Assembly (NCBI RefSeq): GCF_025252405.1
Contig: NZ_CP104307.1
Span: 3,906,001-3,970,000 of the forward strand
Origin: Flavobacterium sp. TR2
Lineage (GTDB): Bacteria; Bacteroidota; Bacteroidia; Flavobacteriales; Flavobacteriaceae
Reading direction: 5' to 3'
DNA length: 64,000 nt
Below, in pieces: positions 45,547-54,546 of the stretch (its first letter is position 1; every line of letters starts with the position of its first letter). The translations under genes and the position numbers were made by a program. Below the pieces are notes generated by a model. It saw only the letters and a program-made list of their open reading frames with translations. It made no database searches and was not told the DNA's origin.

Positions 45547-46593
45547 TTATAAATCAAAAGAGGTATGCTTAATATATTTTCTGTCATAAGTATATAGCAC
45601 GTGTATCTTTTTATCGGTGGTTTGGATTATGGCTGGATAGCTGAATTCTCCTTTTTCCTGTTTTTCAAGATCGAATAATTTGGTCCATTTTAAACCATCT
45701 GCAGAATATTCAACATCCAGAATATTCCGTCCGTTAAACCAGTCTTTGCCAATCGGAAGCGGATTGTTTACCAATAAAAACAGATTTTTATTAACTGTTA
45801 AGGCATCAATGCCCGAATTCGAATTGATCACATTTATCGTATTGGTTCTAATCCAGCTTTTGCCATTGTCTCCCGACCAGCTCGATACCACTTTATTGTG
45901 CTTGCTGCGTGACAGCATCTGAATATCAGTAGCATTATGAATTAGAAATGTTGGCTGGATAATGTCAAAATTTTGATTGTTTTCTACTGCAATTTTCTTC
46001 CAAGAATCAGCTACTTCTGTGTACTCTTCAATATGTACGCGCCATTCGTCTGTGTTTACGCTTTCTGTGCTGCTTCCGCACAAAATTATGCCTGGAGTGG
46101 TTTCGATTGGCTTGTTTCGAATTGGCCCTAAAATTCCGTCAGGAAGATATTTGGGTTCTCCCCAAGTTGTTCCGTTGTCTTTTGAGACCATCATGGCTCC
46201 AAACCATTCTCTAGGATTTTTTCCAATTTTATAAAACAAATATAAATTTTGACTTTTGCTTTTAAACAGAACCGGATTCCAGCATGGCAATGTATCGCCG
46301 TTTTTGATTAATGGCTGAATCAGTTCTTTTGGCGCAGACCATTTTTTGTCTTTGTAAGCCGAAATATAAATCCCGACATCTTTTGCGCCTTCATATTTTC
46401 CGCCAAACCAAGCCGCTAAAATTTCGTTTGGTTTGTATTCGACCAAAGTTGAGGCATGACTATTTGTTGTAGCTGGCGGATCTGCAATATAACTGCTTTC
46501 AATGTTAACCGCTTTTATTTGAGCCTTTATTCCGTTAGAAAAAAGAAATAAAACCAATAGCGCCACAACAGTATATTTTGTCTTTAAAATCAT
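45547..46593 (-). CDS. Sialidase-family (BNR-repeat) glycosidase
   Basis: 348 aa with a signal peptide ending NGIKAQ. Six-bladed sialidase-type propeller motifs are visible, including two Asp-boxes, SKDNGTTWG and SGDNGKSW, plus STLVEYKPNEILAAWFGGKYEGAKDVGIYIS and LGPIRNKPIE, which contains a conserved arginine. The family includes exo-alpha-sialidases and relatives of other specificity, so release of terminal sialic acid or a similar sugar is likely but not certain. It lies downstream of the SusC/SusD genes on the same strand, behind a terminator, so it probably has its own promoter. Confidence 0.8.
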   Translation of the reverse strand: MILKTKYTVVALLVLFLFSNGIKAQIKAVNIESSYIADPPATTNSHASTLVEYKPNEILAAWFGGKYEGAKDVGIYISAYKDKKWSAPKELIQPLIKNGDTLPCWNPVLFKSKSQNLYLFYKIGKNPREWFGAMMVSKDNGTTWGEPKYLPDGILGPIRNKPIETTPGIILCGSSTESVNTDEWRVHIEEYTEVADSWKKIAVENNQNFDIIQPTFLIHNATDIQMLSRSKHNKVVSSWSGDNGKSWIRTNTINVINSNSGIDALTVNKNLFLLVNNPLPIGKDWFNGRNILDVEYSADGLKWTKLFDLEKQEKGEFSYPAIIQTTDKKIHVLYTYDRKYIKHTSFDL

Positions 46594-46610
46594 TTTATTT
46601 TGAAATTATT

Positions 46611-46753
46611 AAACACATAGAAACATAGATTTTTTGTTTTTACGAAAAAGAATAAAGAAAGAAACTAGTTTCTAACACATAGCTATGTGAAAGAAATATT
46701 TTTCTCTTTGCTTTTCTTTTTAGACACAGAACCTATGTTTCTATGTGTTAAAA
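46611..46753. repeat. Dispersed ACACATAG palindromic element, family D, copy 2
   Basis: Outer arms AACACATAGAAACATAG (46612 onward) and CTATGTTTCTATGTGTT (ending 46750) with a central AACACATAGCTATGTG. It lies directly upstream of the sialidase start, inside the 312-bp gap to the SusD gene. The remainder of the gap holds the susD terminator. Confidence 0.85.
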
Positions 46754-46840
46754 TTAAACTTGCTCACTTTCACACAAAGGGAAATTGCTAATTATGAATT
46801 AAAGTTGGGGCAAAAATTCACTGGTCTTTATATAAAACAA

Positions 46841-46860
46841 AAGGAGAGTTGCCTCTCCTT
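46841..46860 (-). terminator. Terminator after susD-like gene
   Basis: 8-bp stem AAGGAGAG / CTCTCCTT with a 4-base loop, followed on the minus strand by TTGTTTTAT. Confidence 0.8.
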
Positions 46861-46905
46861 CTGCTCAAGCAACAAATCGATTGATTTTTTGCTTTACCAA
46901 ATTAA

Positions 46906-48507
46906 TTATTTTGTGTCCCACCAAAGTCTTGTTCCGCCAGAATCTGGGCCTCCTAATTTAGAAACTCCGTCTTCTACAGCCGCTTTGTTTGATGAGTACT
47001 CGTTTGTCGTGTAAATAATTCTTTTCATCAAAGATTTTCCAACTCCAGCATCTGGATTATCAGTGTTTAAGACAGGATAGATTACTTTCGCATCGCTTCT
47101 TCTTAAGTCTGCCCAAGCTTCCCAAGATTCTGGGAAAATTGCCAAGTATTTCTGAACTGCAATCTGCGTTCTTTGATCAGCGGTAGATGCAGACCATGCC
47201 ACAGGCAATTTAACTGGAATATCTTGCAAATCTAAAGTTGGATATAAAGTCAAAATGTTTGGCAATGTTGGCAATGATGTTCCGTTAATGTAATCGTTAA
47301 CGGCATCAACATTAGTAATTCCCCATTGTGCAAGAGATAATCTAATACCTGTTTCATACAAAGTTTTAGCGTCTCCGCCCATGTTCCATCCATTTAAGGC
47401 TCCTTCTGCTCTGCTCAAGTAGTTTTCAGAAGCCATAAAAATTTCAATGTTTTTAGTTTCACTAAGATTATTAGCCGCTCCATTTCCTAAAACATCATTG
47501 TTAAAAGCAGAGAATTTAGTCGTTCCAAATTGATCTTCTAAACCTCCAACAGGATTACCTCTATACACTTTTACAGCAGCATTTGCATCAAGCGGGGCAA
47601 ACCATTTTGATAAACGCGGATCGTTGTAACCTACCAAGATGCTTTCCATAGAAGCGGTCATTACATACCCCCAGCTGTTTACAATCATGTTTAAGTTGTT
47701 TGGCGTAATGTTGCTTGCTTTAAAGAATGCGCTTTGATCGTTTGTCTGCATTACACCAGCAGCAACCGCAGCTTCAGCTTGCGTTTTTGCATTTGCAGGA
47801 TCTTTATCAGAGATTCTTAAAGCCAAACGCAATCTCATACTGTTTCCAAAGATTCTCCATTTGTCAACATTTCCTCCATAAACTCTATCATTTGGGGCAA
47901 GAGAAGCAACAGAAGTTGCAGAAGTAGAAGTCAATGTTGCATTTGCTTCGTCTAATAATTTAAAGAAGTCTGCATAGATAAATTCTACGCTATCGTAAGG
48001 AACTTTGTCTTTTCCGTTACCGGCTTCAGTATACGGAATTGGTCCGTAAGCGTCAACCATTTGGTTGTACATAAAAACTTTCCAGATTTTTAAGATTGCC
48101 AATGCTTCTTCATTTCCTTTAGAAGCTTTAACAGCATTTGATAGAGCTGGAGCCGCAACGGTGTAAAATCTTGTCCATCCTCTGCCTTCGTATCCGTTAA
48201 CGAAAGCATTTCTTTCTGTTCCGTATCCACAGTTTAAATAGTGAATGAAAGTTGAAGACAAAATACCTGTAGCAATACCCCATGTACCTTGATCATCGAT
48301 ACCGCCTGGAGATGAGTAAGAACCGTTGTGGATACCTGCATACAATGCTGAAGCAAATGCAGGCCCTGCTAAAGTAGCATCTAACTGATCTTCGGTTAAT
48401 GAATTAGGATCTTTGTTTATCTCATCAAAGTCACCAGCGCAGCTTGATAAAATCGAAACTGCCATTAATGCAACTCCTAATGTTTTTATTTTAAAACTAT
48501 ATTTCAT
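46906..48507 (-). CDS. SusD/RagB-family surface glycan-binding lipoprotein
   Basis: 533 aa. The lipobox ILSSC near residue 23 is followed by AGDFDEINKDPN, the characteristic opening of the SusD-like_2 group. The helical TPR scaffold of SusD follows, with a C-terminal RLWWDTK end. SusD-like proteins sit on the cell surface as a lid over their SusC partner and capture oligosaccharides or peptides. The susC-like gene ends 16 bp upstream, so the two are one operon. Cargo is likely an N-glycan fragment or glycopeptide given the surrounding enzymes, but the sequence alone does not show the ligand. Confidence 0.95.
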   Translation of the reverse strand: MKYSFKIKTLGVALMAVSILSSCAGDFDEINKDPNSLTEDQLDATLAGPAFASALYAGIHNGSYSSPGGIDDQGTWGIATGILSSTFIHYLNCGYGTERNAFVNGYEGRGWTRFYTVAAPALSNAVKASKGNEEALAILKIWKVFMYNQMVDAYGPIPYTEAGNGKDKVPYDSVEFIYADFFKLLDEANATLTSTSATSVASLAPNDRVYGGNVDKWRIFGNSMRLRLALRISDKDPANAKTQAEAAVAAGVMQTNDQSAFFKASNITPNNLNMIVNSWGYVMTASMESILVGYNDPRLSKWFAPLDANAAVKVYRGNPVGGLEDQFGTTKFSAFNNDVLGNGAANNLSETKNIEIFMASENYLSRAEGALNGWNMGGDAKTLYETGIRLSLAQWGITNVDAVNDYINGTSLPTLPNILTLYPTLDLQDIPVKLPVAWSASTADQRTQIAVQKYLAIFPESWEAWADLRRSDAKVIYPVLNTDNPDAGVGKSLMKRIIYTTNEYSSNKAAVEDGVSKLGGPDSGGTRLWWDTK

Positions 48508-48523
48508 GATATCTCTTTTTTAA

Positions 48524-51500
48524 TTAAAATCCGAATTTAACATTCACTCCATAATCTCTCGTTGATGGAATGTTGAAAGATTCTATACCTTGCAAGTTAC
48601 CTGTCCCTGCTCCTGCTTCTGGATCAAAGTATTTTGCTTTGTTTAAGAAGAAGAACAAGTTTCTGCCTACTAATGAGAAATCGATGCTTGAAAATCCTGA
48701 GTTGCCTAATAAACGTTTTGGCATTGAGTAGCCAAAAACAAGCTCTCTTAATCTGATGTTTGTAGCATCGTAAATAAATGGTTCTGCAATAGGAGTTCTT
48801 TGCCCGATTGCTGTCCAGTATTGCTCTGCGTTGATGCTTGTCGTGTTTTGAGTGTAAGTTCCGTTTCCGTTATCTACAACACCATCTACGATAATTCCGC
48901 CATTTCTTCCTGCAAGAGTGATATCGCTCACCCCTAAACCAGCTTGTCTTGCTTGAGTGTACGAAATAACTTCACCGCCAATTCTGAAATCAACCAAGAA
49001 GCTTAAAGAGAAATCTTTGTATTTAAAGTTGTTTTTGAAACCTGCTGTCCAATCTGGGTTAAAGTTACCGGCCCGAACATCAAAACCATTTGTTGCCAAT
49101 GGAATACCTGCGCTATTGACAAGAATCTGCCCAGCATCATTTCTTTGGAAACCTTTGATGTATAAATCACCATATTCGCCTCCAACAACTACTTTACTTC
49201 TCACTAAACGTCCTTCTCCAAGAACCAGCTCATCTCTTCCTTCAAAAATAGATTTTACTTTTGACTTGTAAGAAGCGTAGTTTGCTGTAATGTCCCAAGT
49301 AAAGTTTGCTGTCTGGATTGGAGTTGCCGTAAGCGTAAGCTCCATACCTTTATTTTCAATATCTCCACCATTTACGATTGCTCTAGAATATCCAGAAGGC
49401 TCAGGCGTATTGATGTAGAAAATTTGATTGTTAGTCAATGTTTTAAAGTAGGTAAAATCTAACCCTAAACGGTTGTTGAAAAATCTAACATCTGCACCAA
49501 ACTCTGTAGAAGAAGAGATCTCAGGTTTTAAGTTTGGATTCGCTTTTGTGCTTTGTCCATATAGCATACCTCCGTTTCCTCCAATGTAAGAGAATCTTTG
49601 CTGTGTCTGATAAGGATCTGTATCGTTACCCACTTCTGCGTAAGAAGCTCTTAATTTTGCAAAACTAATTACTTCTGGCAATGTAACCATATCAGAAATA
49701 ACAGCTGAGAGTCCGAAAGATGGATAGAAATAATCTTGCGGCAAAGTAGAAGACCAGTCATTTCTAGCTGTTAAATCTAAGAATAAGTAGTTTCTGAAAC
49801 CAATCTGGCCAAATCCGTAAATAGAGTTAATTCTTTTTTCTGACGCTGTAGAAGTAGATGTAGGCGTTTGAACATTTGATAATGCGAAGAAATTTCTTTT
49901 GCTTAAAACACCTCCTGAACTTAACGCTGAACTATTTTGCTGCAATGAACTTGCTCCTGCATTAAGTCCAACAGAAAAATCTCCGAATTTCTCATTGTAC
50001 GAAAGCAATGCATCAATGTTTAGCTCACTAACCGTTTCATAAGATTCTCTATACGAACCTAAATTGCTATTAAAAGCATTTGTTGCATACCCGTTTCTAA
50101 CGTTTTTATTTGTCATTTGGTCTAAACCAGCTCTACCTTGCAAGCTTAACGTTTTTGTAAACTCATATTTAAGAGAAGCTAAACCAATAAATCTGTTTCT
50201 TTTATCTGTACGAGCATCATCGCGTAAAGCAGACCAGAATGGGTTACCGCCTGGAGCACCAGTTTCGTCAAGGAAATAATTTACTTGTCTTTGTCCTGCA
50301 GCATCAAAAAATTCGAAATCTCTATAATCGTTGTAAGCGATACTACGAGGAAGCAAATATGCAGATGTTCCGATAGACTCCTCACCTGTTCTTAGCAAGT
50401 TATCGATATCCTGAACGATGTAGTTTGTTTTTACATCCAAAGATAATTTATCTGTAATCTTGCTTGTCAATCTCAAGTTAAGATTGTGTCTGTCCAATTG
50501 GTTTCCTCCAACAATACCTTCAGCACGTGTGTTCGTGTAAGAGAAATAACCTTGCGCTTTTTCGTTACCCGCAGTTACTGTCAAAGTGTTTGCCAAATTG
50601 TAACCTGTTTTGTAGAAATCAATAACGTTGTTTGGCTGCGGAGAATAGCTTTGTGTCGCTGGTCCAGCATAACTTGGGTTACGAACCAGCTGCCATGCAG
50701 GCACCTGACGCCCGTCTAAAGGCGCTCCCCAGCTTGAGCTTGAGTTAGAAACATAATTTCCGTTTGTACCTTGACCGTACTCGTTTTGCAAGTTCATCAA
50801 ATTATAAGCAGAAGAAGCCATAAAGTTTGATGATAACGAAACCGAAGTTTTTCCAGACTTACCAGATTTAGTTGTAATTACGATTACACCATTTGATGCT
50901 CTAGAACCGTAAAGAGCCGCTGCAGATGGTCCTTTTAAAACTGTCATCGAAGCAATGTCTTCTGGGTTAATGTTAGAAATACCATCTGGCTGTGTTGTCC
51001 CTCCTGTATCGATATCAGGGTTAGTTGTAGTTGTTCCGTTACTAATTGGCACACCATCAACTACATAAAGAGGCTGGTTGTTTCCGTTAAGAGATCTGTT
51101 ACCTCTTAAAGTAATTCTAGAAGAAGAACCAACACCGTTTGAAGTAGTAGAGAAGTTAAGACCTGCAACTTTACCAGAAAGTGAGTTGGCAACGTTTAAT
51201 GATCTTGCTTCAGAAAGCTCATCTACAGAAACATTCTGTGCAGAATACGTAATGGCTTTTTTCTCTCTCTTAATTCCAAGAGCGGTAACCACTACCTCTC
51301 CTAGCTGCTGTGTATCTGGACCTAAAGATACATTAATTGTAGATTGCGATCCCACAGCAACTTCCTTTGTAGCAGATCCTACATAGGTAAAAACTAAAAC
51401 TGCTGATTGATTAGGAACGCTAATGCTGTATTTACCATCAAAATCTGATGAAGCACTTGTTTTGGTTCCTTTAACAATAATATTTGCCCCCGGAATCGGA

Positions 51501-51610
51501 ATCCCGCTTTGAGCATCTGTTATCGTTCCTTTTACTGTGGTCTGCGCTTGTAGGCTTTGGAAACCGAAAAGGCATATGACCAACAGTAATTTTAGTACGT
51601 TTTTAATCAT
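48524..51610 (-). CDS. SusC/RagA-family TonB-linked outer-membrane transporter
   Basis: 1028 aa with a signal peptide ending SLQAQ. A carboxypeptidase-regulatory-like domain (about 25-110, GTITDAQSGIPIPGANIIVKGT) precedes the SusC signature plug (LGEVVVTALGIKREKKAITYSAQ, then VLKGPSAAALYGSRASNGVIVITTKSG). The long barrel ends in GVNVKFGF. It imports oligomers too large for diffusion, using TonB energy. No N-terminal secretin/TonB short domain for anti-sigma signalling is visible, so regulation is probably not through a classical ECF/anti-sigma pair. Its own promoter should lie in 51611-51772, where a palindrome is found. Confidence 0.97.
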   Translation of the reverse strand: MIKNVLKLLLVICLFGFQSLQAQTTVKGTITDAQSGIPIPGANIIVKGTKTSASSDFDGKYSISVPNQSAVLVFTYVGSATKEVAVGSQSTINVSLGPDTQQLGEVVVTALGIKREKKAITYSAQNVSVDELSEARSLNVANSLSGKVAGLNFSTTSNGVGSSSRITLRGNRSLNGNNQPLYVVDGVPISNGTTTTNPDIDTGGTTQPDGISNINPEDIASMTVLKGPSAAALYGSRASNGVIVITTKSGKSGKTSVSLSSNFMASSAYNLMNLQNEYGQGTNGNYVSNSSSSWGAPLDGRQVPAWQLVRNPSYAGPATQSYSPQPNNVIDFYKTGYNLANTLTVTAGNEKAQGYFSYTNTRAEGIVGGNQLDRHNLNLRLTSKITDKLSLDVKTNYIVQDIDNLLRTGEESIGTSAYLLPRSIAYNDYRDFEFFDAAGQRQVNYFLDETGAPGGNPFWSALRDDARTDKRNRFIGLASLKYEFTKTLSLQGRAGLDQMTNKNVRNGYATNAFNSNLGSYRESYETVSELNIDALLSYNEKFGDFSVGLNAGASSLQQNSSALSSGGVLSKRNFFALSNVQTPTSTSTASEKRINSIYGFGQIGFRNYLFLDLTARNDWSSTLPQDYFYPSFGLSAVISDMVTLPEVISFAKLRASYAEVGNDTDPYQTQQRFSYIGGNGGMLYGQSTKANPNLKPEISSSTEFGADVRFFNNRLGLDFTYFKTLTNNQIFYINTPEPSGYSRAIVNGGDIENKGMELTLTATPIQTANFTWDITANYASYKSKVKSIFEGRDELVLGEGRLVRSKVVVGGEYGDLYIKGFQRNDAGQILVNSAGIPLATNGFDVRAGNFNPDWTAGFKNNFKYKDFSLSFLVDFRIGGEVISYTQARQAGLGVSDITLAGRNGGIIVDGVVDNGNGTYTQNTTSINAEQYWTAIGQRTPIAEPFIYDATNIRLRELVFGYSMPKRLLGNSGFSSIDFSLVGRNLFFFLNKAKYFDPEAGAGTGNLQGIESFNIPSTRDYGVNVKFGF

Positions 51611-51733
51611 ATTAGTTGTTTTTTTAGAGTTAATAACATGTTAAACTTAAGAATACATTTTGTTAACAAAATATTATTTCGACAAATGACAATTTTGAAA
51701 AGGTGTTGGTAAATCTTTAGTGTTTTATTGAAA

Positions 51734-51745
51734 GAAAACGTTTTC
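51734..51745. promoter_or_regulatory. Perfect palindrome upstream of susC-like gene, possible operator
   Basis: GAAAACGTTTTC is a 12-bp perfect palindrome, about 125 bp upstream of the SusC start. A central CG with A/T flanks is the look of LacI-family operators. No regulator gene lies nearby in the window. Confidence 0.35.
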
Positions 51746-51772
51746 ATTTGTAATCCAACTCTGCCTTAAATG

Positions 51773-51815
51773 AAAAGGCCAAAACTCTATTTTTCAATAG
51801 ATTTTGGCCTTTTTT
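51773..51815 (-). terminator. Terminator after GH3 gene
   Basis: Stem AAAAGGCCAAAA (51773-51784) / TTTTGGCCTTTT (51802-51813) with a further TCTAT/ATAGA pairing near the loop and T runs on both sides. It separates the GH3-GH92-GH29 unit from the SusC/D unit. Confidence 0.85.
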
Positions 51816-51873
51816 AATTGTATTCATTTTTTTAGTGCAGAAACACCTAAAAATATTCTGTGTTTTGTCAATT

Positions 51874-54534
51874 TTAGTTCAAAACCTTGAATTTAGTTTT
51901 AAGCAAATCTGTCGAATTTCCGCCTACCATCACTTCAAAATCTCCGGGCTCTACCACACGCTTCATTTCTCTGTTCCAAAGAGATAGCTCGTCTGGTATA
52001 AGTGTAAACTCAACATTTTTTATTTCACCTTTCTTGATGTTCAATCTTTTGAATCCTTTTAATGTCTTTTCTGGTGTTGTGGTACTGCTGTAAACATCGT
52101 TGATGTATAATTGAACCACTTCGTCTCCGTCTCTTTCTCCAATGTTTTTAACATCAACAGAAACTTTTACTTCTCCGTTTGGTTTAATTTCAGTGGTATT
52201 CAGTTTTAAATTAGAATATTCAAACTTCGTATAGCTCAATCCGTAACCGAATGTATATAACGGATGTTCGCTCTCTGCTACATATTTATGAATCGCAGAT
52301 GGTTTTTGGTTATAATATATAGGTAACTGCCCCACCGATTTTGGAACTGTAATTGGCAGTCTTCCACCCGGATTGTAATCTCCAAACAAAACATGGGCTA
52401 CAGCTCTACCGCCTAATTCGCCTGGAAACCATCCTTCTAAAACTGCAGGAATATTTTCAGCAATCCAATTTGTAGAAAGCGGACGGCCGTTTAATAACAC
52501 GCAAACCACTGGAGTTCCTGTTTTGTGAATTTCTTCTATCAATTGCTGCTGGATTCCAAATAAATCCAAAGACGCGACATCTCTGTTTTCTTCTACCAAT
52601 TCGTTAGATTCTCCTAAAACGACAATCGCAACATCAGCTTTTTTAGCGGCTTCGATTGAAGGCTGCAAGTTTACTTTTTCTAAATTCCAACGGAAATGAG
52701 CTCTGGCTCCCCAGCCACCTTCCCACATTTCAATGCGGACTTTGTATTTTTTACCTTTTTCAATAATTTTTGGAGTCGTCACCATGCTTGTCGCTCCTTT
52801 TGTCCAGTTGTCAATTACCAACTGGTCGTCGATATACATTCTGATTCCGTCATCAGAACTTAAACCCAACCATCCATCAAGAGCCTGATCTGACTTTAAG
52901 AATCCAGTCCATCTGATCGAAAAGTCGTCCACATTCACGCCATCACCAGGCGCCCAAGGCCAGTCAAATTCTAACTGACTGTCAATGCGAGTCAATGCTG
53001 GAGTTCCCTCTAGATTTCTATTATTAAAATATTCTCCCTTTAATCCGTTTTGAGATTCGTCTGGAGTAAATAAATATTTAGATGGAATGATCTGTCCTTT
53101 TACAATCAAAGGAACACCTTCTTCATAAACTACATTTGCAGTTTTTCCAACCAATTCCTTAACGCCTTCGTAAACCGTCATTCCGACACTGTTCTTTGGA
53201 GCATAACCACCCAATCTTGAGGCATTTGCATTGGGTCCGATAACTGCAATATTTTTTAAGCTTTTGCTTAAAGGCAAAGTATTGTTATCATTTTTCAATA
53301 AAACCATTGATTTCTGCGCCGCTTCTAAAGCAACAGCTTGGTTTTCTGGAGTATGAAAACGCTCTTTAATCAGGTTTTTATCTGTGTACGGATTTTCAAA
53401 TAATCCTAACAAAAACTTCAAACGTAAAACTGCTCCTGCTGCACGGTCAATGTTTTCCATTGTCAGTTTCTTTTCATTTACCAATTCAATGACTGTGCTT
53501 TGCCAAAATTCGTTCGAAAAATCATAAAACTGCATATCAACACCAGCCGAAACCGCTTCTCTAATGGCATCTTTTGGAGAATCAGCAACCTTGTGAGTGG
53601 TCTGAATGTATTTAATAGCTCCTAAATCTGAGACTACCAATCCTTTAAAACCCCATTCGTTTCTCAAGACATCCGTCAACAGCCAGTGATTGGCCGCGCA
53701 AGGAATTCCGTCTAACTCAGAGTAAGCGCACATCGTTCCTAAAGCACCGCCTTTTCTAAAAGCTTTCTCGAAAGATGGCAAATGATCTTCTCTCGCAGAA
53801 CGTTCTCCAACCAAAATCGGAGAAGAATTTCCTCCCGCCTGCGGAATACCGTGAACCGCAAAATGTTTAGGTTCTGCAATAATCGAACGATCCGATTTCA
53901 AATCATCGCCTTGCATTCCTTTTATGAAGGCCAAACCAATTTCGCTATTTAAGAAAGCATCTTCACCAAAAGTTTCAGCAACACGTCCCCACCTTGGCTC
54001 GCGTCCTAAATCTAAGTTGGGTCCAAAACCAAAATGAACGCCGTGCGCTCTGGCTTCCATACCGATTACTTTACCCACTTTATCCATCGTAGCCACGTCC
54101 CAAGTTGCTCCAAGACCAATATTCATAGGGAAAGCGGTGCTTCCTTCGTCTAAATATCCGTGAAGCATTTCGCACATAATCAGCGCGGGAATTCCCCAAC
54201 GGTTTCCTTTAATTACATTGGTTTGCAAATCATTGATCATTTTTGCCGAGCGCGGATAAAGGTCATGAATCGCTCCAATTCCTAATTTCCCGATTTTCTC
54301 AGCCGATTTACCTTTAGCAAAGTCTTCTTTATCTTTAAAAAAATCTCCTCTGTACATATCCATCTGACGCACTTTTTCTTCAAGCGTCATACGGCCTAAC
54401 AAGTCTTTTACTCTGTCTTCAACAGGCGCTTTAGCATCTTGGTACAGATACTTTTTTTGGGCGTGGGTTTGATTAAAAAAACCAACAGCCATTACAAAAA
54501 TAATGGCCGTTTTTCTCATTCTTAATTGTAACAT
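51874..54534 (-). CDS. Glycoside hydrolase family 3 enzyme with PA14 domain
   Basis: 886 aa; the secretion signal MRKTAIIFVMAVGFFNQTHAQ starts at the sixth codon, an alternative ATG. The GH3 (alpha/beta)8 barrel contains EPKHFAVHG and the nucleophile in KGLVVSDLGAI (about residue 305). An alpha/beta sandwich domain follows, with a PA14 domain inserted (about 480-620; GLKGEYFNNRNLEG, DDGIRMYIDDQLVIDNW) and a fibronectin III-like C-terminus. GH3 enzymes release beta-linked glucose, xylose, GlcNAc or mannose-related sugars; PA14 insertion is common in beta-glucosidases. In this locus it may remove a beta-linked residue of the glycan core. It is 12 bp after the GH92 gene. Confidence 0.93.
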   Translation of the reverse strand: MLQLRMRKTAIIFVMAVGFFNQTHAQKKYLYQDAKAPVEDRVKDLLGRMTLEEKVRQMDMYRGDFFKDKEDFAKGKSAEKIGKLGIGAIHDLYPRSAKMINDLQTNVIKGNRWGIPALIMCEMLHGYLDEGSTAFPMNIGLGATWDVATMDKVGKVIGMEARAHGVHFGFGPNLDLGREPRWGRVAETFGEDAFLNSEIGLAFIKGMQGDDLKSDRSIIAEPKHFAVHGIPQAGGNSSPILVGERSAREDHLPSFEKAFRKGGALGTMCAYSELDGIPCAANHWLLTDVLRNEWGFKGLVVSDLGAIKYIQTTHKVADSPKDAIREAVSAGVDMQFYDFSNEFWQSTVIELVNEKKLTMENIDRAAGAVLRLKFLLGLFENPYTDKNLIKERFHTPENQAVALEAAQKSMVLLKNDNNTLPLSKSLKNIAVIGPNANASRLGGYAPKNSVGMTVYEGVKELVGKTANVVYEEGVPLIVKGQIIPSKYLFTPDESQNGLKGEYFNNRNLEGTPALTRIDSQLEFDWPWAPGDGVNVDDFSIRWTGFLKSDQALDGWLGLSSDDGIRMYIDDQLVIDNWTKGATSMVTTPKIIEKGKKYKVRIEMWEGGWGARAHFRWNLEKVNLQPSIEAAKKADVAIVVLGESNELVEENRDVASLDLFGIQQQLIEEIHKTGTPVVCVLLNGRPLSTNWIAENIPAVLEGWFPGELGGRAVAHVLFGDYNPGGRLPITVPKSVGQLPIYYNQKPSAIHKYVAESEHPLYTFGYGLSYTKFEYSNLKLNTTEIKPNGEVKVSVDVKNIGERDGDEVVQLYINDVYSSTTTPEKTLKGFKRLNIKKGEIKNVEFTLIPDELSLWNREMKRVVEPGDFEVMVGGNSTDLLKTKFKVLN

Positions 54535-54546
54535 AGTTGTGTGTGT

